From positions 1 through 47,283 of the forward strand of contig JAFUYM010000058.1 of assembly GCA_017470525.1 (NCBI GenBank): a stretch of 47,283 nucleotides of DNA, written 5' to 3'. A program made the position numbers and the translations under genes. Of the stretch, positions 34,466 to 43,201 are shown piece after piece; the stretch's first letter is position 1, and each line of letters begins with the position of its first letter. Source of the stretch: Bacteroidaceae bacterium. Its GTDB lineage: Bacteria > Bacteroidota > Bacteroidia > Bacteroidales > Bacteroidaceae. The notes beneath the pieces were generated by a model. That model did no database searches, was not told where the DNA came from, and saw only the letters and a list, made by a program, of their open reading frames with translations.

Positions 34466-36661
34466 ATGAAAAAATTGAGCATTTGGGCATTGGTGACGGT
34501 GGCGGTGCTGGGCATCGCTGGCGTTCTTGTGTGGCATTTCTGGCCGGTGGAGACCATCGACCTGGAGGAGTACACGCCTTCGGAGGAGTTTGAACCGGCG
34601 TATGAGGCGATGCAGGCGAAGACGCCTGAGTATGACCTTGAGGAGACGGTGCGGGCGATGAATGCGCTGGAGGTGGCTCAGTGTCAGTCGGAGGACTTCA
34701 TGTCGTATCTGGAGTATGTGGCGAAGCAGGATTTCAGCCGTGTGGCACCCGAGGTGCTGGAGCAGAAGCGGAAGTTGTTCCCGATTCTGCAGCGGCTGTA
34801 TGAGTTGCAGAAGGAGCATCAGGAGTTGGACGATGTGTGGATGCTGATGCGGAGTGCCACGAGCGGGGCAACCACGTTTGCGTCGGAGGTGAATCCTGTG
34901 GGAGTTATCGGCTCGATGCTGACGGGCGATGCCACGTTGGGCACGGTGTCGGTTGTCGGCGGCTTTAATAAGGCGAAGACGGCTGCCTTTGACGAGTATG
35001 AGAAGCAGAAGGAACTGAAGCGGACGCTGGAACGGGAGATGGAGGCGGTGAGGATGAGTTACATTGAATACTTGGAGGATTATGCGCCTGTTTATTATCA
35101 GTACATGCAGGAGTGGAACACCTTGTGTTTGAAGAAGGATAAGGCGTACATCGACTTGTATGGCGGACGTTCGATAGATGCTTACAACAAGACGCAGGAG
35201 ATTCTGGCGGAGTACCCGACGAACCGCGAGGCGTTGCTGCTGAAGGGTTTGGCATTGATTGAGATGGCAAGCCCACGTGCTGAGCAATTCTCGTCGGAAA
35301 ACGTTCAACACGCAACCATCACCGATACTTCTCAACCTGACACGCTTACTGGTGGACTGAATGGAGAAGTTGGTCAACCTGATGAGCGAATGGAGTTGCT
35401 GCTGGAGGCGGAGGGGGTGTTGGACAACTATATATCCCTCTATCCTTCCCGTTCAGCACCGGCATTGGTGCTGAAGGGGCTGCTCTATCGGGAGCAGGGC
35501 GAGAGCGCAAAGGCGATTTCCTATTTCGACCAGGCGTCGATGGAATATCCTCGGCAGGCGGCTGATTTGACCGACCTGCTCGACAGTTACAAGGCGCGCA
35601 CCTACCTGAACAAATCGGCTGAAGGGAAGTACCTGCTGCGGCTGTACCGCTCCACGATGGAGGGCTTCGGCATCTTCAGCCCTAACCTGCTGAAGGCGCA
35701 CTATTATGCCCAGCATGGCGACACGGAGAAGAGCAAGGAGGAGATTTTCAACCACTTCTATCGTCGTGGCAATCAGGGGGTGTATGACTGCCTGCTGAGC
35801 GATATGCAGTATTGCGAGGAGAATATGTACAGCAGTTTCAAGCAGATACTGATGGAACAGTCGTTCCTCGATGTGGCGGTGGAACCTACGATGAACTGGA
35901 CGCTTTCCAACAAGGATGATGAAATCAAGGTGACCATCAACAACCGTTCGGACATCGACCTGGAGAACGTGCGCATCTTCCTCTGTCTGCACTACACGGA
36001 CATGTACAAGGATGAGTATGATGTGCAGAAACTGCCTTCGGTGAACATCATCAAGCACAACGATAAGACTGAGATTGGAGTGGTGAAACTCAACTATGAG
36101 GACAAGAAGTACAACGACATCACCCGCATCCGTGCCATCGCCATGACCGACGACAAGATTTGCTGGATTGACAACGTCGATTACAAGTACATGAAGGCTG
36201 CTCAGGCAGCAGGGACCACCTCGCCATCCAGCAAGTCCGTGATGCCCGCCAAGCAGCAACTGCTGGAGGACTTCAATGTCGATAATGGCAAACTGCAATC
36301 CATCATAGAGCGAGGCATGAAAGTGTATGGCACCGTGAGCGATGGCAACCTGTGGAACGACGTGAAGCGCGATGTGAAGAACCTCGTCACGGGCAAGGAC
36401 AAGAAACTGCGCATCGAACTGCCTCGCATCCTCTCCATCATCGACCCCGTCTTCTCGCTCCATCAAATCAACGACAAGGACAAGGCGATTCGACCTTCCG
36501 AGAACTATCTATCGGGGTCTAACATCCGTCTGAAATTCGACTATGAGCCGAAGCAGAATGAGACCATCCCCCTGTATATCTACAGCGACTTTGCCAATTT
36601 CAAGGTCACCGTCAAGTTTGAAGATGGAAAACCAGTGGTGAAGAAGGTGGAAATGCTCTGA
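34466..36661 (+). CDS. Large membrane-anchored repeat protein, function unknown
   Basis: From the ATG at 34466 this is a 731-residue protein. It begins with a short cytoplasmic tip and one membrane segment at about residues 5-26, so most of it lies in the periplasm. The first half is mainly helical and charged, with TPR-like stretches such as NREALLLKGLALIEMAS (about 255-271) and SAPALVLKGLLYREQGESAK (about 330-350). The second half (about 470-560) looks beta-rich (INNRSDIDLENVRIFLCLHY), and a basic helical region follows. I do not recognise the family. The HU-like gene directly upstream suggests shared expression, but no function can be inferred. Confidence 0.75.
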   Translation: MKKLSIWALVTVAVLGIAGVLVWHFWPVETIDLEEYTPSEEFEPAYEAMQAKTPEYDLEETVRAMNALEVAQCQSEDFMSYLEYVAKQDFSRVAPEVLEQKRKLFPILQRLYELQKEHQELDDVWMLMRSATSGATTFASEVNPVGVIGSMLTGDATLGTVSVVGGFNKAKTAAFDEYEKQKELKRTLEREMEAVRMSYIEYLEDYAPVYYQYMQEWNTLCLKKDKAYIDLYGGRSIDAYNKTQEILAEYPTNREALLLKGLALIEMASPRAEQFSSENVQHATITDTSQPDTLTGGLNGEVGQPDERMELLLEAEGVLDNYISLYPSRSAPALVLKGLLYREQGESAKAISYFDQASMEYPRQAADLTDLLDSYKARTYLNKSAEGKYLLRLYRSTMEGFGIFSPNLLKAHYYAQHGDTEKSKEEIFNHFYRRGNQGVYDCLLSDMQYCEENMYSSFKQILMEQSFLDVAVEPTMNWTLSNKDDEIKVTINNRSDIDLENVRIFLCLHYTDMYKDEYDVQKLPSVNIIKHNDKTEIGVVKLNYEDKKYNDITRIRAIAMTDDKICWIDNVDYKYMKAAQAAGTTSPSSKSVMPAKQQLLEDFNVDNGKLQSIIERGMKVYGTVSDGNLWNDVKRDVKNLVTGKDKKLRIELPRILSIIDPVFSLHQINDKDKAIRPSENYLSGSNIRLKFDYEPKQNETIPLYIYSDFANFKVTVKFEDGKPVVKKVEML

Positions 36662-36716
36662 CCCAATCAAAATGTGGCAGAGAGATTTGCCATGAAACCA
36701 GAGACGGACAAAAAAT

Positions 36717-36749
36717 GAGAGGGCAAGAACTCACGTTCAGCCCTCTCTT
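36717..36749 (+). terminator. Terminator after the repeat protein gene
   Basis: An 8-bp stem (36717-36724 with 36740-36747), a 15-nt loop and a short T-rich tail lie 56 bp after the stop codon. Confidence 0.55.
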
Positions 36750-37030
36750 CGTTTGGCTTTCGCCTTACTCCTCCTCGCTTGGCATAACCCAAACGGGTTT
36801 GGGGTTCTGCACTCACTCGTGCGTCGTTTTCACCTATTACATATTACTATCTAATCAAATCTCCAGAAAATAAGCCTTTGGGTCAGTAAAATCATTAATA
36901 GGCTAATCTAACAAATTCTATCTTTATCTAACTAATCTAAACTTATCGAATCAATTGAAACCTGCGTTGCAGGAAACTGTTGCAAAGTAACGGCTTTTTT
37001 GCCACATGGTGTAACACGAAAGTCTAAATG

Positions 37031-37109
37031 AATGGAAAAATCGTACAAATGTGGTGCCAGATGCAAGGTTTCGGACTATTTTCTTGTTGAGTTGTACGAT
37101 TTTTTCATT
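37031..37109. promoter_or_regulatory. Inverted repeat, probable operator of the propeller-AraC regulator
   Basis: The arms at 37031-37048 and 37092-37109 are complementary at 17 of 18 positions and are separated by 43 bp. The right arm lies between the -33 and -7 boxes of the promoter at 37087-37116, so a protein bound there would affect initiation. Autoregulation is inferred. Confidence 0.6.
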
Positions 37110-37116
37110 ACCTTTG
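37087..37116 (+). promoter_or_regulatory. Promoter of the propeller-AraC regulator
   Basis: TTG at 37087-37089, a 19-bp spacer and TACCTTTG at 37109-37116, about 41 bp before the start codon. Confidence 0.6.
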
Positions 37117-37157
37117 GCTTCGCAAATCATCTTTTTCTGACTTTAATCATACTTTTT

Positions 37158-40070
37158 ATGCATAGTTTTCGCCGTTATATCCTTCTCCTTTTCTCCTTGC
37201 TGGCTGGTGTGGTCAGTAGGGCACAAGAGGAAAATCCTTTGAATACTTCGGTCGCTTTCTCGTATCTGACGATAGAAGATGGGCTTTCTTCCAACACGGT
37301 ACGCGCCTTGATGCAGGACCGGTTGGGGTTTGTGTGGATTGGAACCAGTCGTGGATTGAACCGCTATGACGGTCACAGGATTGTGCCGTTGCACAAGACA
37401 CGTTCCCTTTCGGTCACCTCCATGGCAGAAGACGGCGACAGCATTTGGGTGGGCACCGACAATGGACTTTTTTTGTATCTGCAACGCACGGATAGCGTCA
37501 GAAAATACATAGTAAATTCAAAAAAAGAGTCCATTGCGAACGTGAATGTGGCGGACCTTCGGATGGATGCCAAAGGAAATCTGTGGCTGGCGACGATGGG
37601 ACAGGGCATGATGCGCATCGACACCAGGAACGGGCAGATGAGCACGGTGCCGACTCCTGATGGGGGAGCGTCCTACGGATGTCTGTATATCAGCAGGAAC
37701 GGCACGGTGTGGGCATCAGGCAATTGGGCAAAGGAAAACCTGATTCGCTATGATGAACAGAAGAATTGCTTTGTGGGAATGACGTTGCAGTTTGCCAATC
37801 CATCTCATCCTGTAGTGGGCGGAATTGCCATGACTGAAGATGATAAGGGAAAGATGTGGCTGGGCACCTGGAGCGGGGCACTCATCCGCTTTGATGGCTT
37901 GACGGGGCAGGCAGAGGAGGTCTTGTCGTCGTCGGAATCGCAGATGCAGCACATACATAGCCTCATGGAACTGAAGAAAAATTGCCTTTTGGTGGGCAGC
38001 GACAAGGGATTGGCTGTGGTGGATGTCAAGACGAAAGCCACTCGATTGCACAATCGTGGCAGTTTCCTTTCCAGTGCGCTCAGCGACAACTTTGTCTATC
38101 CGCTGATGGTGGACCGCGAAGGCGGCACCTGGGTGGGCACTTATTATGGCGGTGTGAACTACACCCATCCCGTGTCGGGCAATTTCACTTCATACGTGCA
38201 TTCTGAATACGGCAACTCCGTGTCGGGCAATGTGGTCAACCATTTTTGTGAAGACCTCCAGAATCGACTTTGGATAGCCAGCGACGACGGTGGGCTTTGC
38301 TACTACCATCCCGGCAACGGCACATTCACCAAGGTGCGCTTGGCTGCCGAGGGAGCGGAGCACAATGTCCATGCCCTTGCGATGGACGGCGACCAACTTT
38401 ATGTGGGCACTTACACCCAAGGCATTGACATCGTGGATGTCAACACCATGCAGGTGTCTCAAGTGCCTGTATTTCTGGATGAAAAGGGACAGATGTTTGA
38501 TGCCAGTTCCTATGCCATCTGTTGTGACCGCCAGCACCGCATTTGGGTGGGCACTTTCGACGAGGTGGCAATCTTCCATCCGGACACCCGCACTTTCAGC
38601 GATGTGAAGAAAGTCGAGGTCCCTGTGCTGGACATTCTGCAAGACCTGTCTGACTGCCTTTGGGTGGCAACTGACGGCAATGGTGTGTGGGCATACAATA
38701 AGCAGGGTGAATGGAAACACTACCTTGATTTCCACCGTGAGGAGATGGCAGAAGGGGCTTTGGTGTCTGCCTATAGCCTTTTCCAAGACGGACAAGGCAC
38801 CCTTTGGGTAGGCATGGCAAACGGGCTTTTCCGTTATGACCGTGAGGGTGACCGATTTGAGAAAGAGCCCCTTCCTATTGACGGGGTGAGTGTGTTGGGC
38901 ATCACGGCGGTCGAAGGACGCCTCTGGCTTGCCACTTCGGCTGGAGTTCTCTGCTATTCGTTGGTGGAACGGAAACTGGTGCAGATATATAAAGGTGGTG
39001 GCAACATTGCCAGCATCGACTTCCTGCCCGATGCCGTCTATCGTGGTTACGACGGCAGGGTTTATCTGGGCACGACCAATGGTTTTGTGGCATTCAAGCC
39101 TCAGTTCATGAACCGCAATGGGGTGCAGCCGAAAGTTGTGTTCACGGGACTCGACATCTTCAACCGTCCTGTTCCTGTGGGTGGCGACATCCTGCCCCAG
39201 CGATTGCCTTATCTCGAGCAGTTGCGTCTCAGTTACCGTGAAAGCGTTTTCCGCATCACCTTCTCTGCCATGAGTTACTTGAATCCGTCCGACATCCACT
39301 ACAGTTACTATCTGGAGGGCTTCGATGAGGATTGGATTGATGCCGGGAGTCAGCAAAGCGTCACTTACACCAACCTTTCGCCTGGCACCTATACGCTGCA
39401 TGTACGTGCCACCACTAACGACGGCTTGCAGTCAGACGATGCCACTTTGTCTATCGTCATCACGCCTCCGTTCTATTGGAACACGCCTGCCAAGTTGCTT
39501 TACCTCTTGCTGATTGTGCTTGCCATCTTCTTTTATGTCCGTTATCTGCTCAAGAAAAACGAGAAACGGCATGTGGCAGAGATTCAGGAAATCAACACCC
39601 AGAAAGAACAGGAAATCCAGGAAATCAACACTCAGAAGGAACAGGAAATCCAAGAAATCAACATTCAGAAAGAGCAGGACATTCAGGAAATCAATATTCA
39701 AAAGGAACAAGAGGTTCACGATGCCCGCATCAAGTTTATGACCATCAACGACAAAGACCAGGCTTTCCTCGACAAGATGGAGACGGTCATCGAACAAAAC
39801 TTCTCCAATCCTGACCTGACAGTTGATTACTTGGCATCTGAGTTGAGTGTGTCGCGTTCAGGACTTTTTGCCAAAATCAAGACGTTGGCAGATGTGACCC
39901 CCAACGAGATGATTCAGGTCATTCGCCTCAAGCATGCTGCTTCCCTGCTTGTGTCGGGCAACTACCGTGTCAATGAGGTTTGTTACATGGTCGGTTTCTC
40001 CAGCCCTTCTTATTTTGCCAAGTGCTTCCAGAAGCAATACGGATGCACCCCTGCCAAATACAAGGGGTAA
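37158..40070 (+). CDS. Propeller/Y_Y_Y sensor with direct AraC-type DNA-binding domain
   Basis: This 970-residue protein starts at the ATG at 37158, which gives a signal peptide (RYILLLFSLLAGVVSRAQ); an earlier ATG adds a less likely extension. Repeated blades such as DRLGFVWIGTSRGLNRYDG mark a two-component-regulator-type propeller in the periplasm (about residues 30-680). A Y_Y_Y-like domain follows (about 690-765, with YLEGFDEDWIDAGSQ) and one membrane helix (about 778-798). The cytoplasmic part is four copies of an 11-residue coiled coil (about 808-851) and an AraC HTH (about 871-970, ending GCTPAKYKG). Unlike hybrid two-component systems, no kinase or receiver domain is present, so signalling should be direct. 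It probably senses a glycan or cell-surface ligand; the ligand is unknown. Confidence 0.9.
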   Translation: MHSFRRYILLLFSLLAGVVSRAQEENPLNTSVAFSYLTIEDGLSSNTVRALMQDRLGFVWIGTSRGLNRYDGHRIVPLHKTRSLSVTSMAEDGDSIWVGTDNGLFLYLQRTDSVRKYIVNSKKESIANVNVADLRMDAKGNLWLATMGQGMMRIDTRNGQMSTVPTPDGGASYGCLYISRNGTVWASGNWAKENLIRYDEQKNCFVGMTLQFANPSHPVVGGIAMTEDDKGKMWLGTWSGALIRFDGLTGQAEEVLSSSESQMQHIHSLMELKKNCLLVGSDKGLAVVDVKTKATRLHNRGSFLSSALSDNFVYPLMVDREGGTWVGTYYGGVNYTHPVSGNFTSYVHSEYGNSVSGNVVNHFCEDLQNRLWIASDDGGLCYYHPGNGTFTKVRLAAEGAEHNVHALAMDGDQLYVGTYTQGIDIVDVNTMQVSQVPVFLDEKGQMFDASSYAICCDRQHRIWVGTFDEVAIFHPDTRTFSDVKKVEVPVLDILQDLSDCLWVATDGNGVWAYNKQGEWKHYLDFHREEMAEGALVSAYSLFQDGQGTLWVGMANGLFRYDREGDRFEKEPLPIDGVSVLGITAVEGRLWLATSAGVLCYSLVERKLVQIYKGGGNIASIDFLPDAVYRGYDGRVYLGTTNGFVAFKPQFMNRNGVQPKVVFTGLDIFNRPVPVGGDILPQRLPYLEQLRLSYRESVFRITFSAMSYLNPSDIHYSYYLEGFDEDWIDAGSQQSVTYTNLSPGTYTLHVRATTNDGLQSDDATLSIVITPPFYWNTPAKLLYLLLIVLAIFFYVRYLLKKNEKRHVAEIQEINTQKEQEIQEINTQKEQEIQEINIQKEQDIQEINIQKEQEVHDARIKFMTINDKDQAFLDKMETVIEQNFSNPDLTVDYLASELSVSRSGLFAKIKTLADVTPNEMIQVIRLKHAASLLVSGNYRVNEVCYMVGFSSPSYFAKCFQKQYGCTPAKYKG
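39579..39710 (+). repeat. Four in-frame 33-bp repeats coding a coiled-coil linker
   Basis: Four 33-bp units code for EIQEINTQKEQ or close variants (an 11-residue period) between the membrane helix and the HTH domain. Base changes between the copies are mostly silent, so the repeat is kept at the protein level. Confidence 0.9.
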
Positions 40071-40117
40071 AATGGGAAACCTGTGTGTTGAAGCGGCATT
40101 TTCTGTGCTGAAAGAAC

Positions 40118-43100
40118 TTATGATTTCTTCTTGGGCTGTTTGTTCAGTCGGTAGATGGCATGGATGATGCCATACGACGGGATGACATTGCGGAAAGTCT
40201 CGGTGCGACCTTGTGCATTGACGGTTCGCTGCACGTTGGAGAGGTTGCCCAAGAGGTCGAAGCCATCGAACATGATGGTCAGTTTTCCCTTCATCAGCCG
40301 CTTTGCCAATCGTGCGTTCCACACGAGTTCGTTGGTGTTCATGGAAGGTTCGCTGTAACCTCGGCGGCTGTACATGGTGATGTCGCTGGAGAACTGTATA
40401 TTCCATGGCAGTTCCAACTTGGCGCTCAAGCCATAATGGAAAGTGAACACATTGAGCGTGATGAAGCCCTCACGCTCACTGCCAGAATGCTGATAGTTCA
40501 GGCTGCCGTCAATGGTGAAATCCATCTTACTGGAGGGCTGCCAGCGCAATGCCAGATTTTCATTCACATTGTCTGACTTCACCACCGATTTGGTGGCAAA
40601 GAGGCTCTCGTTGGTGCCGCTCAAATCGACACTATTGTTGTGGGTGTATCCCACTCGCTGTGAAACGCGCCATTTGTCATCTTTATCCAATGCGACAGAG
40701 ATGGATGCGTTGGTCATGATGTTCCAGTTGCCGTTCACGTTGTCGGGAGTGACTGTGCGCACACCTGTTTCTTTATTATAAATGTAGCCAGATGCCACCG
40801 CATTCTCTGTGATGTTGACACCCAACGATGAGTTGAAGAAAATCTTGTGCCACTTGTCGCGATAGGAAGTGCTGAAATTATGATGGCGTGTTTTCTTCAG
40901 ATGAGGATTGCCCAGGGTGATGTAGAGCGGGTTGCTGTCGTCGCGGATATTGAGCAGGCTCGTCATCGAGGGTGCCGAGGTGCTCATGGAATAGTTCATA
41001 TTGAATCCTTGATTGCGCTTGTAGTTATCTCTGCTGAAGTTGATGCTGGGATTGAACAAGAACGTATTACGGCTCATCAAGGTGTCCACTTGTGTGCCAC
41101 GAAGATAGTCAAGCGTTTCATGGGTGATGGGAGCATCAAACTGGAGAGAAATATTGGTATAGTAGTCGTTTTTGTCGGCACTGTAGGAATAACCTAACTG
41201 AGGGTGATGACTGTGGGTGGTGGTTTTGGAATGTGAACTGTTCTCGGCATCCAAGGTGGTCAACATTTCATCGACGGAGGGAAGTGTACCTAGAGGATGC
41301 ACACCCTCTTGATTCATGGGGGTGTTCCACTCACTGAGTTTGTTCAGCAGATAGAGGGACTGGTTCGTGTTGTTGTGGGAATATTGAAAGTCGTAGCCCA
41401 ATTCGACACGATGTCGCTGCTCTTTGTCGAGACACACACCAAATCCTGTGCTGACATGGGCACTTTGTGAACGGTCTTTCGTGGGGTTGTAGCGATTGCG
41501 GAAATCAGTACCCGATTGAGCGTTGAGGTTAGAGTTAGCATTAGGATAATCCAGCAGATAGTGTTCAAAATTGTCTGTCTGGTTATCAGAGAAATGGTAG
41601 CCATAACTCAACGTGATATTGACATAATCGTTGTGTGCCGGCAGACAGGAGAGAAAGCCCTCGAAGTCGGCATTGGCACGGTGTCCCCTACCCTTGCTGG
41701 TAGTCATGGTGCGGTTGATGGCATAGCGGCGCAAGAGGTCACCCGCATTGGGTGCCATGATGCTGTCCATCCACGCCTTGCCTAATTGCGATGCCACATC
41801 CTCAGAGAGGGTGACGCTGGCATTGTTGCCACGATTGTTCCATTTGTTATAACTGAAGTTGGGACGAAATACCCAGAAGACATAACGGATGGTTTCCCAC
41901 AGAGGTTCGTGGTGTTCCAAGCGGAGGTCATGGTCGGTTCTGAAATCCCAAGAGTAGTTTCGGCTGTTCTGGAAACTCCGTCCGTAGGTGTCGCCCCCTT
42001 CGAGGAAGGTGGCATTGCTGGTGTTGGAGGCATTGTCAGTATCCGTGTAACTTCCATGCACACTGGCTTGATAGGCATATTTGTCTTCTTTGTCGTGCAT
42101 GTAATTGCCACCTACACTATAGGTGGTGGTCAGTCCTCCTGATTGCCGTAAATTTCCCCATTCGCCCTCATAGCCAGGTTCATCCTTTTCATTCACGTTG
42201 TTGACATTCGCAAACAGAGTGATTCTCGAGTTATCGGAGAAGCGCAGCCCAAACAACCTGCCCAAGAATTTCGTGTCGAGTCGTCCTTGGGCATTACGAA
42301 AGAAAGTGGCTCCTGCTCCCCCTTCGGCATTGGCTATCCACCCTGTCTGATATTCCTTCTTCAGTTTCACATTCATCACCAGTTCCTTCTTGGCATTCTT
42401 CTCCTGTGGGGTGCCTTTGATGTGTTCCGGCACCCGCTCAAAGGACTGGATGTGCTTCACCATATATGAAGGCATGTTCTCCAGCAACAATTCGCGATCA
42501 CTGTCGAAGAAGTTCTTTCCATTCAGCAGCAGGGCATCCACTTGCTTACCGTTCACCTTGATGACACCGCCTTTTTCCATTTCCACCCCTGGCAACTTCC
42601 GAATCAGTTCGTTCAGCATCGAGCCTTCCGCCATGTTGAACGCATCGGCATCATACACGAGGGTGTCACCGTTCATGTAGAACTTCAGTTTGGTAGCCAC
42701 CACCACCACCTCGTCCAGTTCGCGGTCCAACTTCTTAGGGATAGTGCGCAGATAGACAGGCTTCATATATCGGTAGTTCTCACGCTTGTAGAGTTTCTTC
42801 ACCTCTACGGGCACATACTTGGTCACATATCCTTCTGCATCTACCTTCAACAGATAGTTTCCTGCCTTTGTGACAGGAAAGTCCACGCTGGAATTCTTGT
42901 AGAAATCCTCATCGCGATACTCCCAATGCACCGTATCGGCAAACGAACTGTCTGCCGCCCACAGCAACTGCGCCTTGACATCCTTGACTGGGTCATGTGT
43001 CAGGTGGTCTTTCACTTCCATATACACCTGCATCCCTCGCACAGCCGTCTTAGTGGTGTCGGTATCATTCTTTTGTGCCCAAATCAATACTCCTGCCCAT

Positions 43101-43135
43101 ACGAATAGGCAAGTAAGGAACCATCTCTGTTTCAT
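40118..43135 (-). CDS. TonB-dependent receptor-like outer-membrane beta-barrel protein
   Basis: This 1005-residue exported protein has a signal peptide (WFLTCLFVWAGVLIWAQ). It continues with a carboxypeptidase-regulatory-like domain at about residues 35-125, a plug-like region (ELDEVVVVATKLKFYMNGDT, ending near residue 240) and a long beta-barrel region to the C-terminus. This is the architecture of Bacteroidetes outer-membrane barrel proteins related to SusC/TonB receptors but lacking a SusD partner. The C-terminus does not end in the usual aromatic residue. It is encoded 66 bp downstream of the sensor kinase gene in the same direction, with two 18-bp tandem repeats between, and converges on the propeller-AraC regulator. 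Confidence 0.87.
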   Translation of the reverse strand: MKQRWFLTCLFVWAGVLIWAQKNDTDTTKTAVRGMQVYMEVKDHLTHDPVKDVKAQLLWAADSSFADTVHWEYRDEDFYKNSSVDFPVTKAGNYLLKVDAEGYVTKYVPVEVKKLYKRENYRYMKPVYLRTIPKKLDRELDEVVVVATKLKFYMNGDTLVYDADAFNMAEGSMLNELIRKLPGVEMEKGGVIKVNGKQVDALLLNGKNFFDSDRELLLENMPSYMVKHIQSFERVPEHIKGTPQEKNAKKELVMNVKLKKEYQTGWIANAEGGAGATFFRNAQGRLDTKFLGRLFGLRFSDNSRITLFANVNNVNEKDEPGYEGEWGNLRQSGGLTTTYSVGGNYMHDKEDKYAYQASVHGSYTDTDNASNTSNATFLEGGDTYGRSFQNSRNYSWDFRTDHDLRLEHHEPLWETIRYVFWVFRPNFSYNKWNNRGNNASVTLSEDVASQLGKAWMDSIMAPNAGDLLRRYAINRTMTTSKGRGHRANADFEGFLSCLPAHNDYVNITLSYGYHFSDNQTDNFEHYLLDYPNANSNLNAQSGTDFRNRYNPTKDRSQSAHVSTGFGVCLDKEQRHRVELGYDFQYSHNNTNQSLYLLNKLSEWNTPMNQEGVHPLGTLPSVDEMLTTLDAENSSHSKTTTHSHHPQLGYSYSADKNDYYTNISLQFDAPITHETLDYLRGTQVDTLMSRNTFLFNPSINFSRDNYKRNQGFNMNYSMSTSAPSMTSLLNIRDDSNPLYITLGNPHLKKTRHHNFSTSYRDKWHKIFFNSSLGVNITENAVASGYIYNKETGVRTVTPDNVNGNWNIMTNASISVALDKDDKWRVSQRVGYTHNNSVDLSGTNESLFATKSVVKSDNVNENLALRWQPSSKMDFTIDGSLNYQHSGSEREGFITLNVFTFHYGLSAKLELPWNIQFSSDITMYSRRGYSEPSMNTNELVWNARLAKRLMKGKLTIMFDGFDLLGNLSNVQRTVNAQGRTETFRNVIPSYGIIHAIYRLNKQPKKKS

Positions 43136-43160
43136 AGATATAATATGCCCGATATATATA

Positions 43161-43196
43161 AATGTACGTAAATAATGTAATGTACGTAAATAATGT
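43161..43196 (-). repeat. Two 18-bp tandem repeats before the outer-membrane protein gene
   Basis: The units at 43161-43178 and 43179-43196 are identical (plus strand AATGTACGTAAATAATGT). They sit 25-61 bp before the start codon on the minus strand, overlapping a weak -7-like TACATTTA. Direct repeats of this size are typical of AraC-type binding sites. Confidence 0.8.
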
Positions 43197-43201
43197 CTTT
43201 G

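Larger units (their letters stand above)
36662..37157 (+). other. 496-bp spacer before the propeller-AraC regulator
   Basis: No gene is seen. It holds a terminator for the upstream unit (36717-36749), a hairpin around 36784-36806 within a stretch rich in CTTCG/TTTCGCC, four ATCTAA motifs (36849-36940), an inverted repeat (37031-37109) and a promoter for the next gene (37087-37116). Confidence 0.7.

Noticed and set aside
39579-39710. Regular 33-bp repeats as a CRISPR array
   Set aside because: There are no spacers between the units, they code in frame for a coiled coil inside a gene, and no cas genes are present.
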